Position numbers and translations under genes: made by a program. A stretch of 64,000 bases of DNA, taken from assembly GCA_963710645.1 (NCBI GenBank), contig CAVQBD010000006.1:348397-412396 (forward strand), read 5' to 3'. Shown in pieces: positions 47,315 to 58,470 of this stretch. A model generated the notes under the pieces. It was not told the DNA's origin. It did not search any database and saw nothing but the letters and a program-made list of their open reading frames with translations. This DNA is from FEB-10 sp963710645 (GTDB taxonomy: Bacteria > Acidobacteriota > Thermoanaerobaculia > Thermoanaerobaculales > Sulfomarinibacteraceae). Position 1 is the first letter of the stretch. Every line of letters starts with the position of its first letter.

Positions 47315-48132
47315 CGGCCCGCCCCCTCCAGGTCCCGAATGGCCCTACGAATCTGCTTCCAACCGAGGTGGTCCCGTTCCTCCACGTATCCGGCCAACAG
47401 CGCCTTGTCGCACACGGCGTTGATCAGCCGCGGTACGCCCCGTGAGTATCGGTGGATGGAGCGGAGCGCTTGCTTTGTGAATGTGGGTCTACCGGTTGCT
47501 CCGGCGATCTTCAAGCGGTGGAGGATGTAGTCCTCGGTTTCCGCCTTGCTGATGGGACCCAGGTGGTAGCGGACGGTGATTCGTTGCCGAAGCTGCCGCA
47601 GTTTCTGGGCGTCGAGCATTTCTCTGAGTTCCGGCTGTCCCACCAGGACGATCTGGAGCAGTTTGCGGTCCTCGGTTTCGAGGTTGGACAGGAGGCGCAC
47701 CTCCTCGAGAAGTTCAGCAGACATATCCTGTGCTTCGTCGAGGATCAGCACCACATCCTCTCCGGCATGTGCACGGTCGAGGAGAAATGCATTCAATCGC
47801 TGCACCAGCCGAACTCGATCATTGCCGCGATCATCGATGTGAAGCTCGGTGAGGACCGACCGCAGCAGCTGGACGCCGGTCATCACCGGGTTGAGGATGA
47901 GTGCGGTGGCATACCCGCCTCCGGTCTCGTCGAGCACCGCCAGCACCGCCCGGCACAAAGTGCTCTTGCCTGCACCGACCTCACCGGTGATCTGGATGAA
48001 GCCCTTGCGCTGCGCAATACCGAACATGATGTACTCGAACGCCTCGCGGTGGCGCCTGCTGAAGAACAGGTACCGGGGGTCCGGCGTGATGTTGAACGGC
48101 GAGGCCGAAAGGCCGTAGTAGGTTTCGTACAT
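47311..48132 (-). CDS. ExeA/GspA-type AAA ATPase
   Basis: A 273-aa ATPase. It begins MYETYYGLSASPFNITPDPRYLF (ExeA hallmark), with Walker A GEVGAGKST, Walker B VVLILDEAQD, sensor-1-like QIVLVGQPEL, and arginine-rich sensor 2 (GVPRLINAVCDKAL). It is core-length, lacking the TM and peptidoglycan-binding part of full ExeA, so it resembles MshM-type proteins. The start at 48132 is set by the family N-terminus; the frame runs 45 codons further. It forms an operon with the GspB-like gene. Confidence 0.9.
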   Translation of the reverse strand: MYETYYGLSASPFNITPDPRYLFFSRRHREAFEYIMFGIAQRKGFIQITGEVGAGKSTLCRAVLAVLDETGGGYATALILNPVMTGVQLLRSVLTELHIDDRGNDRVRLVQRLNAFLLDRAHAGEDVVLILDEAQDMSAELLEEVRLLSNLETEDRKLLQIVLVGQPELREMLDAQKLRQLRQRITVRYHLGPISKAETEDYILHRLKIAGATGRPTFTKQALRSIHRYSRGVPRLINAVCDKALLAGYVEERDHLGWKQIRRAIRDLEGAGR

Positions 48133-48261
48133 GGTGCGCTCGTAGCCGTCAACACCCACGGTGGCTGACGGCCCCTGATTGTACAGCTCACCGGGTCGCC
48201 GGGGGAACCGATGGGACCTTGTCGAGTCCGAGTGTCGATCCCTCGCGCTTCCTACATTGGC

Positions 48262-48289
48262 TTGCAATTGTGGAAAACGTAGCTATAGT
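48262..48289 (+). promoter_or_regulatory. Predicted sigma70-type promoter of the RRM gene
   Basis: -35 TTGCAA (48262-48267), 16-nt spacer, -10 TATAGT (48284-48289). It implies a 5' UTR of about 110 nt before the RRM start codon. Confidence 0.55.
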
Positions 48290-48302
48290 CTGCGATCTTG
48301 GC

Positions 48303-48321
48303 GGCCGCCGTGGGGGCGGCC
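48303..48321 (+). promoter_or_regulatory. GC-rich hairpin in the 5' UTR of the RRM gene
   Basis: Perfect 7-bp stem ggccgcc/ggcggcc with a 5-nt loop, just after the predicted transcription start. Long structured leaders are common for cold-inducible RNA-binding protein genes, so it may have a post-transcriptional role. Confidence 0.4.
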
Positions 48322-48405
48322 ACGGGATGGGCGGACCGGAAAACCACCCAAAAATCGATGACGAGCTGGCGCCGAAAGGCGGGGTGCTCGAAGAGAGATG
48401 GAGTT

Positions 48406-48696
48406 ATGGCGAAGAAACTGTTTGTTGGAAACCTGAGTTGGAACACCGGAGACGACGGCCTGTACGAGGCCTTTTCCCAATTTGGCGAGGTCACCGAGGC
48501 CAAGGTCATCCTCGACCGAGAAACCGGCCGCTCCCGTGGATTCGGTTTTGTCACCTACGCGACAGGAGAAGCCGGTGACGACGCGATCTCTGGGATGGAC
48601 GGCCAGGAATTGGACGGTCGGGCGATCCGCGTCAACGAAGCGCAGGAACGTCGCAATTCCTCCTCCGGCGGCGGCGGCTACCGCCCCAGTTGGTAG
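48406..48696 (+). CDS. Small RRM RNA-binding protein
   Basis: A 96-aa protein made of one RRM: RNP2 KLFVGNLSW at 4-12 and RNP1 RGFGFVTY near 44-51, with the order beta-alpha-beta typical of bacterial Rbp proteins, and a short Gly/Ser tail (RRNSSSGGGGYRPSW). Such proteins bind RNA and are often cold-induced. The start is set by the RRM and a nearby GGAG; the frame is open to 48298 only through the leader. It has its own promoter, long leader and terminator. Confidence 0.92.
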   Translation: MAKKLFVGNLSWNTGDDGLYEAFSQFGEVTEAKVILDRETGRSRGFGFVTYATGEAGDDAISGMDGQELDGRAIRVNEAQERRNSSSGGGGYRPSW

Positions 48697-48728
48697 AATC
48701 CGGCGCCACAAGACGGTAAAAATTCCGA

Positions 48729-48753
48729 CCCCCTCCCCGAGGAGGGGGTTTTT
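48729..48753 (+). terminator. Rho-independent terminator of the RRM gene
   Basis: 8-bp stem ccccctcc (48729-48736) with ggaggggg (48741-48748), loop ccga, followed by ttttt. The clearest terminator in the window. It lies between convergent genes. Confidence 0.9.
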
Positions 48754-49514
48754 CAGTCGAAGAGACGCCGCCCGGTGACGATCCGATAACCGGAAACGTC
48801 CAGGTCCCGTCCAGTAACCTCTTCTCGGTCGCGGGATTGGACCAGCGACAGCTTCCACTGGTACAGACCCGAGAAGTACTCGCTCATCCGGGTCGTCAGC
48901 CTGTCGAAGGCACCGCTCATTTCATAGCGGACGGCCTTCTGTTCACTGTCCCATACGGTGACCGACAACGCGCGCGAGTGGACTGAGACGCCCTCTACGA
49001 GGAAAACCGCAAGGCAGCCCGGTGTGGCCAGGAGGGCCGGCACCACTTCTTCGTTGTAACGGGCGCGAAGCTCCTCGAATCGACCTGGATCGATCCTGAC
49101 CGCGACAATGCGGAGGAAGAGGTGGGGCAATTCGGCGTCGTCAATTTCTCCGCTTTCGGTGGCGATCTCCACCGGGAAGGCCTCGACCTCGGGTTCCTGC
49201 AGTCGGGGGCCATCCTCCCCTCCGTGGTCTCCTGTGAGTTGGACGCGCCACTCGGAGGACTCCGCGAGAAAATCGTCGCTCTCGTCGAGGAGTTCGTCGT
49301 AGAGTCCGCTGTTCTCGTATTCCTCGGCGCGTTTCTGGCTGCTCCAGAGGGTCAACGACACGCACTCGTTGTCTCCCTCGGTGGGCTGCAGGAGACTCAC
49401 GAACAGGCAACCTCTGGTGTCCTGGAGCGCTGGAATGACGCGGCGGTCGTAATATTTCCGGAGGTCGTTGAATCGACCTTCCTTGAGTATCAGTCGGACA
49501 AAACGCATATACAT
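48753..49514 (-). CDS. Two-domain ABM-like (antibiotic biosynthesis monooxygenase fold) protein
   Basis: About 253 aa with two dimeric alpha-beta-barrel-like halves: MRFVRLILKEGRFNDLRKYYDRRVIPALQDTRGCLF...LWSSQKRAEEYENSG and FLRIVAVRIDPGRFEELRARYNEEVVPALLATPGCLA...VWDSEQKAVRYEMSG. An acidic linker lies between them. ABM-fold proteins handle heme or small oxidisable molecules, or act only as binding proteins. Catalytic residues cannot be assigned. The start is uncertain: 49514 begins the first domain; an in-frame ATG at 49577 has no RBS. It follows the two-gene kinase operon on the same strand. Confidence 0.8.
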   Translation of the reverse strand: MYMRFVRLILKEGRFNDLRKYYDRRVIPALQDTRGCLFVSLLQPTEGDNECVSLTLWSSQKRAEEYENSGLYDELLDESDDFLAESSEWRVQLTGDHGGEDGPRLQEPEVEAFPVEIATESGEIDDAELPHLFLRIVAVRIDPGRFEELRARYNEEVVPALLATPGCLAVFLVEGVSVHSRALSVTVWDSEQKAVRYEMSGAFDRLTTRMSEYFSGLYQWKLSLVQSRDREEVTGRDLDVSGYRIVTGRRLFD

Positions 49515-49643
49515 GGCCGCGGGCCCCTTCCTGGCTGAGCTATGGATCAGTGTGTCCAGATTTTCCGGATACTTCATATTGGGTCACGAAACGTCGAATG
49601 TCATCCCCGGAGGCCGACCTTCGATGGAGGAAAGCGGGGCCCA

Positions 49644-52333
<2,690 letters not shown>

Positions 52334-52337
<4 letters not shown>

Positions 52338-54739
52338 TTCTGGGCTCCTTTGGTGGCGACCCGTGGCGGGATCTTCAATTGCCTCAAGAGCGCCTGATAG
52401 CGGGGCTCATCAGCGAGCTCCGGCAGAAAGTAGTCGGGGATCACGGGGGTGTACATGGCATCTGGGGAGTGGTCCGCCACCGACTGTTCGAGTGCGGTGA
52501 GCACCTGGTCCATGGTGCCCATGGCGGTATACAACTCCGCGTAGCAGCCCGGGTCCACATAACCCTCTGCGGCCATCGCGTCGAGTTCCAGGAGGGCGGC
52601 GTCTGCCCTGTCGAGATCGCCGCAGGTCGCATAGGTGTAGCCCAACCAGGACCGGGCGAGGGGGGTGCTGCCGCCGTGGAGCTGAGCTTCGGCCTCCGCT
52701 GCGGTTTCGAGAGCTTCCGCGCACTGATCGCTGTCGGCGAGGGTCTTGGCGAGCTTGATATAACCCCATGTCCAGTTCGGGTTCAGGTCGAGGGCGGCGC
52801 GGAACTCGACGGCCGCGCGGTCATAGTCGTGGATGCCCATCAGAGCGAAGGCGAGCATGTGCGCCGCGCTCGGCGACAGCGGATCCAGCTCCTTGGCCTT
52901 CTCGCTCTGATAGATGGCCTCGTCGAAGCGTCCCATGGCCGCCAGGAAGTCGGCGTAGATCAGACGGGCGGTGTCGCTGCCCGGGTTGAGCTCGATGGCG
53001 CGTCTGAGATCGCGGTCGGCGCCCTCCCAATCCCAGTCAAAAAAGATCTTGATCCGGGCGGACACGGCGTGCGCTTCGGCAAGCTCAGGGTCTATCTCAA
53101 GAGCCCGTCTGACGGCCTCCCGTGCACCATTGAACGCCTCGTCGCGGCCCATCGTGCTGTGATAGCCCTGGATGACGTAGGCGTAGCCGAGATTCGCGTG
53201 GGCCAGTGCGAAGTTTGGATCCAGTTCGATGGCCAGCTGGAGATTCTCCATCGCCTTGTCCATCTCCCTCGAGCTTCCGATCATCATCTGGCGGCCGAGA
53301 AGATAGAGCCGGTGGGCTTCAGGATCAACTTCGTACCGCCGAGCGAGATGATCGGCCGCCTCGTCGCCGAGCTCGATCCTGAGGTTCTCGGCTACGGCGG
53401 TGGTCAGATCTTTCTCGATGGCCAGCATGTCGCCGTCATCGTGATCGAATCGATTGCCCCAGAGCTGGCGGTTGTCGGTGACATTGACCAACTCGGCGCT
53501 GACCGCGAGCCGTTCGCCGCGGCGGGTCAGGCGGCCCATGACCAGCGCGTCCACCCCGAGCTTTCGGCCGATCGTCTGGGCGTCCTCCGAGCTGTCCTTG
53601 AATGTGAAGGACGATCGTCTCGAGATCACCCTGATGTCCGGCAGACCGGAAAGCGTTGTGATCAGACTCTCAGTCAGGCCGTCGCACAGGACTTCGACTT
53701 CCGGATCACCCGTTCCATTTTCGAAGGGCAGCACCGCCAACGACTCGACGGGTGGGCCCTCGGGCCGCAACCACAGATTCCCCGCCAGGATCGCTCCAGC
53801 CACCGCGACGGCAGCGGTCGCGCCAATGAGGAGCCGGCGGCCGAACCCCGTCGAGGGTTTGACGAGAGGGGCCGCTGTGGCGCCAGTCTCGCTGTCACGA
53901 CGCAGGGCCTTCAAGTCCACGGCGAGGTCGCGGGAACTCTGGTAGCGCCGATTCGGGTCTTTCTCCAGGCATTTGCGGATGATTCGATCCAAATCATCCG
54001 GAAGCTCGGGGTTCAACGCCCGAAGGGGTTCCGGCTGGTCACGGGTGATCTTGGTGATGGTTTCGGTGGGGGTTTCACCCTGGAACGGTCGCCGCCCTGT
54101 GGCGAGTTCGTAGAGCACGACGCCGATGGAAAAGATGTCGCTGCGGAAGTCGACTTCTTTGCCGAGGGCCTGCTCGGGACTCATGTAGGTCACCGTGCCC
54201 ATGACGACTCCGGGTTGGGTCATGGTCTGGGTCACGGCCTCGTCGTCCAGGAAGTCTCCCAATTCCTGCCGGAGCTTGGCAAGCCCGAAATCGAGGACTT
54301 TCACCCGTCCACGGGGTGTGATCATGATGTTGGCGGGCTTGATGTCGCGGTGGGTGATGCCGGCCTCGTGGGCATCGGCCAACGCGTCGGCCAGCTGGGA
54401 ACCGATCCGAGCCACTTCGGCGGTGTCGACACCGGACGCGCCGATCTTTGACGAGAGGTCCACCCCTTCCACATGTTCCATGGCGATGAACAGAGTGCCG
54501 TCGTCTTCACCCACCTGGTAAATGTGGGTGATGTTTGGATGTTTGAGGGCGGATGCGGCTTTGGCCTCGGAAACAAAACGCCTCCTGCGGGCTTCATCCC
54601 GGGAGAACTCGTCGGGTAGGACCTTGAGGGCGATTGTCCGACCGAGGCTCGAGTCCTCCGCCAGATACACCACGCCCATACCGCCCTCGCCGAGCGGCGC
54701 CAAGATCTTGAATGATCCGAGTCGATCCCCCTGCTGCAC
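52334..54739 (-). CDS. Ser/Thr kinase with TM helix, TolB_N-like domain and TPR
   Basis: An 801-aa protein and first gene of the second kinase operon. The kinase domain has GEGGMG, HRDIKPANIM (Ile for the usual Leu), DFG and MSPEQALG, then a TM helix at about 301-322 and one COG5616-like module (SLAVLPFENGTGDPE, CDGLTESLI, LVMGRLTRRGERL, LWGNRFDHDD) followed by about eight TPR-like repeats. The start is GTG with GAGGAG 10 nt upstream. Its layout equals that of the truncated kinase at 1-1548. Outside TPR domains suggest protein-partner sensing (inference). Confidence 0.92.
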
Positions 54740-54765
54740 TCTCGTCAGACTCCTCTGATAATGAA

Positions 54766-54788
54766 AATGTATCTCAATTCAGGATACA
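54766..54788 (-). promoter_or_regulatory. Putative regulatory dyad upstream of the second kinase operon
   Basis: Arms tgtatc (54768-54773) and gataca (54783-54788) around a 9-nt loop, 29 nt before the GTG. The 14-mer at 54766-54779 matches 26013-26026 upstream of the first kinase operon at 12 of 14 positions, at a similar distance and the same orientation. Confidence 0.42.
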
Positions 54789-54873
54789 GATATTCCGGGT
54801 TGGAAACAAGCGGTTGTTCGGCGGCGTAGTATGGAGCAGGAAACGGCATCGACCGTGGAAGCTGGAGGTCGTC

Positions 54874-56907
54874 GTGAGGAACAAGCTGGCGGTGGCGGGG
54901 TTGATTTGTTTTTCTTTGTGTGTGGCCGCGGGTGTGACGGCTGAGACCTACTGGATTGCTTCGGCCGCCCATGGACCGGGGGCCCAGGGAACGCTCTGGC
55001 GAACCGACGTCAGCCTGCTCAACGGGTGCGACTTCGACGTGACGGTCGAACTCACTCTGCATACCCCAACCGAGGCGTTCAGTTCCCAGTTCGAGGTTCT
55101 CGCCGGGAGGCAGCAGATCTTCGAAGATGTTGTCGCCCAGCTCACCGATCAAACGGCCAGCGGTGCCCTCGAAATCGAGGTCAGCTCCGAGGTGATGGTC
55201 ACATCGAGGACCTACAACACATCCGATGCCGGGACCTTTGGCCAGGCCTTCGAGGGAGTCCGTGCCGAGGACGGGTATGAAGCGGACGACGTGGTCTTTC
55301 TCCAGCAGTTGAGAGAGGACGGCGATTTTCGCACCAACATCGGACTCTTGAATACGGGGAGTACCATCGCCGCGGCGACGGTTGTGGTGTTCGACCGCAA
55401 CGGCGACCAGGTGGGTCAGTTCCAATTGGCGGTTCCGGCCGGCCGAGTTGCGCAGGAGAACCGGCCGATCCGGGATCTGTTCGACCGAACGGATGTTGTC
55501 GGCGGATATGCCGAGGTGACCGTCACCTACGGCTCGGGGGTCCACCCATATGCCTCGGTGGTGGACAACCGGACCGGAGACCCGACGACCATTGGACCCA
55601 AGCCGGCGACCCTGTGCCGGCCGGATATCCTGGCGTATCTCGGATCCATCGACGGCATGACGGTTGTCGAGCGGCCCAGCGGCTTCCCGAACTCCAGGTT
55701 CTTCGAGCTCCATTACCTCCAACCGGTGGACCATGGTGATCCGAGCGGTCCAGTGTTTTCGCAGTACATGACCCTGATTCATCGGTCCTACGACGACCCG
55801 GTGATTCTCAACACTCAGGGCTACGAGCTGTGGTTGGGCCAGACGGAACTGACCGCACGGCTCCTCTGCAACCAGTTGGCGGTCGAACACAGGTTCTTCG
55901 GACAGTCGATGCCCGACGAGCTGGACTGGTCGCTGTTGACAATCGAGCAGGCGGCAGCCGACCACCACCGGATCGTCGAGGCGCTGCAACCGATCTATGG
56001 CGAGGCCTGGATCAACACCGGCTACAGCAAGGGCGGCATGACCGCGGTCTACCACCGGAGGTTCTATCCCGATGACGTGGATGCCACGGTGGCCTACGTG
56101 GCCCCGATCTCGTTCGGGGTGCCAGACGAGGGGTATCTGGACTTCCTGGCCAACGTCGGCACTCCCGAATGCAACGAGGACCTGTGGGCGATCCAACGGG
56201 AGGCGCTGACCCGTCGTCAAGCCATGCTCGACCTGCTGGCGACACGGAATCTGTCCTTTGAACGCATTGGGGGCATCGAGCGGGGCTTCGAATCAATCGT
56301 TGTCGAGATCCCCTTCACCTTCTGGCAGTACGCCGGCCAGAACTACTGCTCCCATGTTCCCGAGACCACCGCGAGCGACCAGACCATCTTCAATTTCATT
56401 GACAACTTCGTGGGCTGGGACTACGCGTCAGACCCTATTTGGGAGTACTTCGAGGCCTACTACTACCAGGCCCACTCCGAGCTCGGATACCCGGCGGTGG
56501 CCAGGGGCCACATCGACGATCTGCTCCAGACCGACGCGCCTGATCCAGAGGAAGGTGTGATTCCCGAGGGAGCGACGGCGGTCTACGATCCCACCGCGAT
56601 GCCTGACATCGCCGATTGGCTCGCCGCCGAGGGAGAGCGGGTGATGTACATATACGGCGAATTCGACCCGTGGACCGGAGGCGCGTTCGAACTCGGAGGC
56701 GCCTCGGACTCGTATCTCTTCGTCGATCCTGGGGGCACCCATGGCGCACACATTGGATCCCTGGTTGCTGCGGATGAGGAGGAGGCGTGGCAAATCGTTG
56801 CGCGTTGGGCAGGAACCGAGCCGACCAAGGCCGTTGTGGAATCTGTCTCAGATCTTCACCCACCGTGGCGGCGGGCCGTTCCTTCGCCTGAGGCGCTTGC
56901 AGAGTGA
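54874..56907 (+). CDS. Secreted S37-family peptidase with N-terminal beta domain
   Basis: A 677-aa protein with a signal peptide at about 1-23, then a beta-sandwich-like domain to about 245 (YWIASAAHGPGAQGTLWRTDVSLLN, FRTNIGLLNTGS, GYAEVTVTYGSGVHPYASVVDNRTGDPT), then a PS-10/peptidase S37 domain: SRFFELHYLQPVDH, nucleophile Ser385 in GYSKGG, acid in YGEFDPW, His in GGTHGAHI. S37 enzymes are tripeptidyl aminopeptidases of the alpha/beta-hydrolase fold. The start is GTG with GGAGG 5 nt upstream; the frame is open to 54712. Divergent from the second kinase operon. Probably digests peptides outside the cell. Confidence 0.88.
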   Translation: MRNKLAVAGLICFSLCVAAGVTAETYWIASAAHGPGAQGTLWRTDVSLLNGCDFDVTVELTLHTPTEAFSSQFEVLAGRQQIFEDVVAQLTDQTASGALEIEVSSEVMVTSRTYNTSDAGTFGQAFEGVRAEDGYEADDVVFLQQLREDGDFRTNIGLLNTGSTIAAATVVVFDRNGDQVGQFQLAVPAGRVAQENRPIRDLFDRTDVVGGYAEVTVTYGSGVHPYASVVDNRTGDPTTIGPKPATLCRPDILAYLGSIDGMTVVERPSGFPNSRFFELHYLQPVDHGDPSGPVFSQYMTLIHRSYDDPVILNTQGYELWLGQTELTARLLCNQLAVEHRFFGQSMPDELDWSLLTIEQAAADHHRIVEALQPIYGEAWINTGYSKGGMTAVYHRRFYPDDVDATVAYVAPISFGVPDEGYLDFLANVGTPECNEDLWAIQREALTRRQAMLDLLATRNLSFERIGGIERGFESIVVEIPFTFWQYAGQNYCSHVPETTASDQTIFNFIDNFVGWDYASDPIWEYFEAYYYQAHSELGYPAVARGHIDDLLQTDAPDPEEGVIPEGATAVYDPTAMPDIADWLAAEGERVMYIYGEFDPWTGGAFELGGASDSYLFVDPGGTHGAHIGSLVAADEEEAWQIVARWAGTEPTKAVVESVSDLHPPWRRAVPSPEALAE

Positions 56908-56961
56908 CGGAGTGCACGGGAGCGCCGTGACCGGCGGCTCTGCCTGGAGTAGGATCGATTC

Positions 56962-57675
56962 ATGAAGGACAATGGACCCGAGTCAGAAGCCACGCAGGAT
57001 CTCTCAGCTGGGGGTGACGCTGCGGATGTAGCCGGCGCGGTCGACATCGAGATCTTTGTCGCGCCAGATTGTCCTAACTGCCCGCACATGGTCCGCGCTG
57101 CCAACCAGCTCGCCGCTGCCAACCCACACGTTGGGGTGCGGGTGGTGGACGTGACCGAGCACCCGCAGCGGGCGGCAGACATCGGCGTGCGTTCGGTGCC
57201 TCTGACTCTGGTCAACGGTGAGCTGACGCTGGTGGGCGTCGTCTCGGTCGAACAGCTGGCCGAGGCGATCACGGCAGCTGCCGGCGCGGGCGATGCGGGC
57301 ATCTTTCGCTCGCTGATCGACGCGGGGAGATTTGGGGCCGCCGCCCGGATGTTGCTGGATGGCCGTGGCCGGGAGGCCTACCTCGACCAATGGCGGACGA
57401 GCGCTCTGGAGAGCCGGATTGGTCTGGTCCTCACCGCCGAGGCGGCGCTCGGTCTGGACCCACGAGGCCTCGATGCCCTGGTTTCCCATCTTGTGAAGTT
57501 GCTCGCCACCGATGATGCAGCTCGCCGGGGAGACACCGCGGATCTGTTGGGGATGATCGGCCATCCAGCCGCTCGACCCGCCCTCGAAGGATTGCTTGAC
57601 GATCCCGTGGCTGACGTGGCCGAGATCGCCTCTGAGGCGTTGGAGAGCCTTCGCGACGAGATCGGACCGCGTTGA
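56962..57675 (+). CDS. Thioredoxin-fold (CPNC) protein fused to HEAT-like repeats
   Basis: A 237-aa protein. Residues about 28-108 form a glutaredoxin/thioredoxin-like domain with the redox motif CPNC (VAPDCPNCPHM), the cis-Pro motif GVRSVPLT, and a final helix. Residues about 110-237 are helical, with HEAT-like units (LLATDDAARRGDTADLLGMIGHPAARPALEGLLDDPVADVAEIASEALESL). No signal peptide, so cytosolic. It possibly reduces a partner held by the HEAT part (inference). It lies 54 nt after the S37 gene. Confidence 0.82.
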   Translation: MKDNGPESEATQDLSAGGDAADVAGAVDIEIFVAPDCPNCPHMVRAANQLAAANPHVGVRVVDVTEHPQRAADIGVRSVPLTLVNGELTLVGVVSVEQLAEAITAAAGAGDAGIFRSLIDAGRFGAAARMLLDGRGREAYLDQWRTSALESRIGLVLTAEAALGLDPRGLDALVSHLVKLLATDDAARRGDTADLLGMIGHPAARPALEGLLDDPVADVAEIASEALESLRDEIGPR

Positions 57676-57855
57676 TTCGACGGCCCGCCGGACCAGCACC
57701 TGGCAGCCGGCGGAATTCCTCGGGGCTGCGGAGGTCGTGCGAGCGATTGTCGAGTGGCGGGTGCTGTCGTTCACCGACGACTGAGGCGGCTGACCAACGC
57801 GATCTCGGGTTGGAATCCTGGAAAGGGCGCGGAGGTTGACTCTCTCGAGACTGGC

Positions 57856-58464
57856 ATGAGCACCACACGACGCATTCTCATCGAATTCGCCCACCCCGCG
57901 ATCGGTAGATCTCGGGTCAATCGGCGTCTGGTCGATGCGGTACGGGGTCTGGCCGACGTCACCGTCAACGATCTGTATGAGACGTACCCCGAATTTGACA
58001 TCGATGTCCAAAGGGAGCAGTCCCTGCTCGAATCGCACGACGTGGTGGTGATGCAGCATCCCTTCTACTGGTATTCCTCGCCTGCGATTCTCAAGGAGTG
58101 GCAGGATCTGGTGCTGCAACATGGTTGGGCCTATGGGCGTGAGGGGCATGCCCTGAGAGGCAAGTCCGTAAAGAGTGCCGTTACGGCCGGGGGAGGGGAG
58201 GAGTCCTACCGCAGGTCGGGCGCCAACCACTTCACCATCCGGGAGCTGCTCGCGCCCATCGAACAGACCGCGGCACTGTGCGGGATGGTCTTTCTTCCGC
58301 CGTTCGTGGTTTACGGTACTCACGGTCTCACGGCGTCCCAGATCCAAAACGCCGCTGATGAATATCGGCGGATCGTCGAGGCCCTTCGGGACGGGGATTC
58401 GGACCCCGAACCGAATGGACGCAAGCCGTCGAACGATGGTGCCGGTGCACCCATGGGAGGCTGA
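57856..58464 (+). CDS. KefF-like NAD(P)H quinone reductase (flavodoxin fold)
   Basis: A 202-aa flavodoxin-like protein with FAHPAIGRSRVNRRL, the YP.FDIDV segment, the hallmark QHPFYWYSSPAILKEWQDLVLQHGWAYG, then AVTAGGGEESY and the C-terminal PPFVVYGTHG. In E. coli KefF is the ancillary subunit that activates KefC against electrophile stress. Six nt separate it from the antiporter gene, as expected of a kefFC operon. The start is chosen from the domain start; the frame is open to 57754. Confidence 0.9.
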   Translation: MSTTRRILIEFAHPAIGRSRVNRRLVDAVRGLADVTVNDLYETYPEFDIDVQREQSLLESHDVVVMQHPFYWYSSPAILKEWQDLVLQHGWAYGREGHALRGKSVKSAVTAGGGEESYRRSGANHFTIRELLAPIEQTAALCGMVFLPPFVVYGTHGLTASQIQNAADEYRRIVEALRDGDSDPEPNGRKPSNDGAGAPMGG

Positions 58465-58470
58465 GGGTCG

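Noticed and set aside
57754..57855. Upstream-extended start of the KefF-like gene
   Set aside because: The 34 extra residues are basic and unlike the family N-terminus; the flavodoxin fold begins right after the ATG at 57856.
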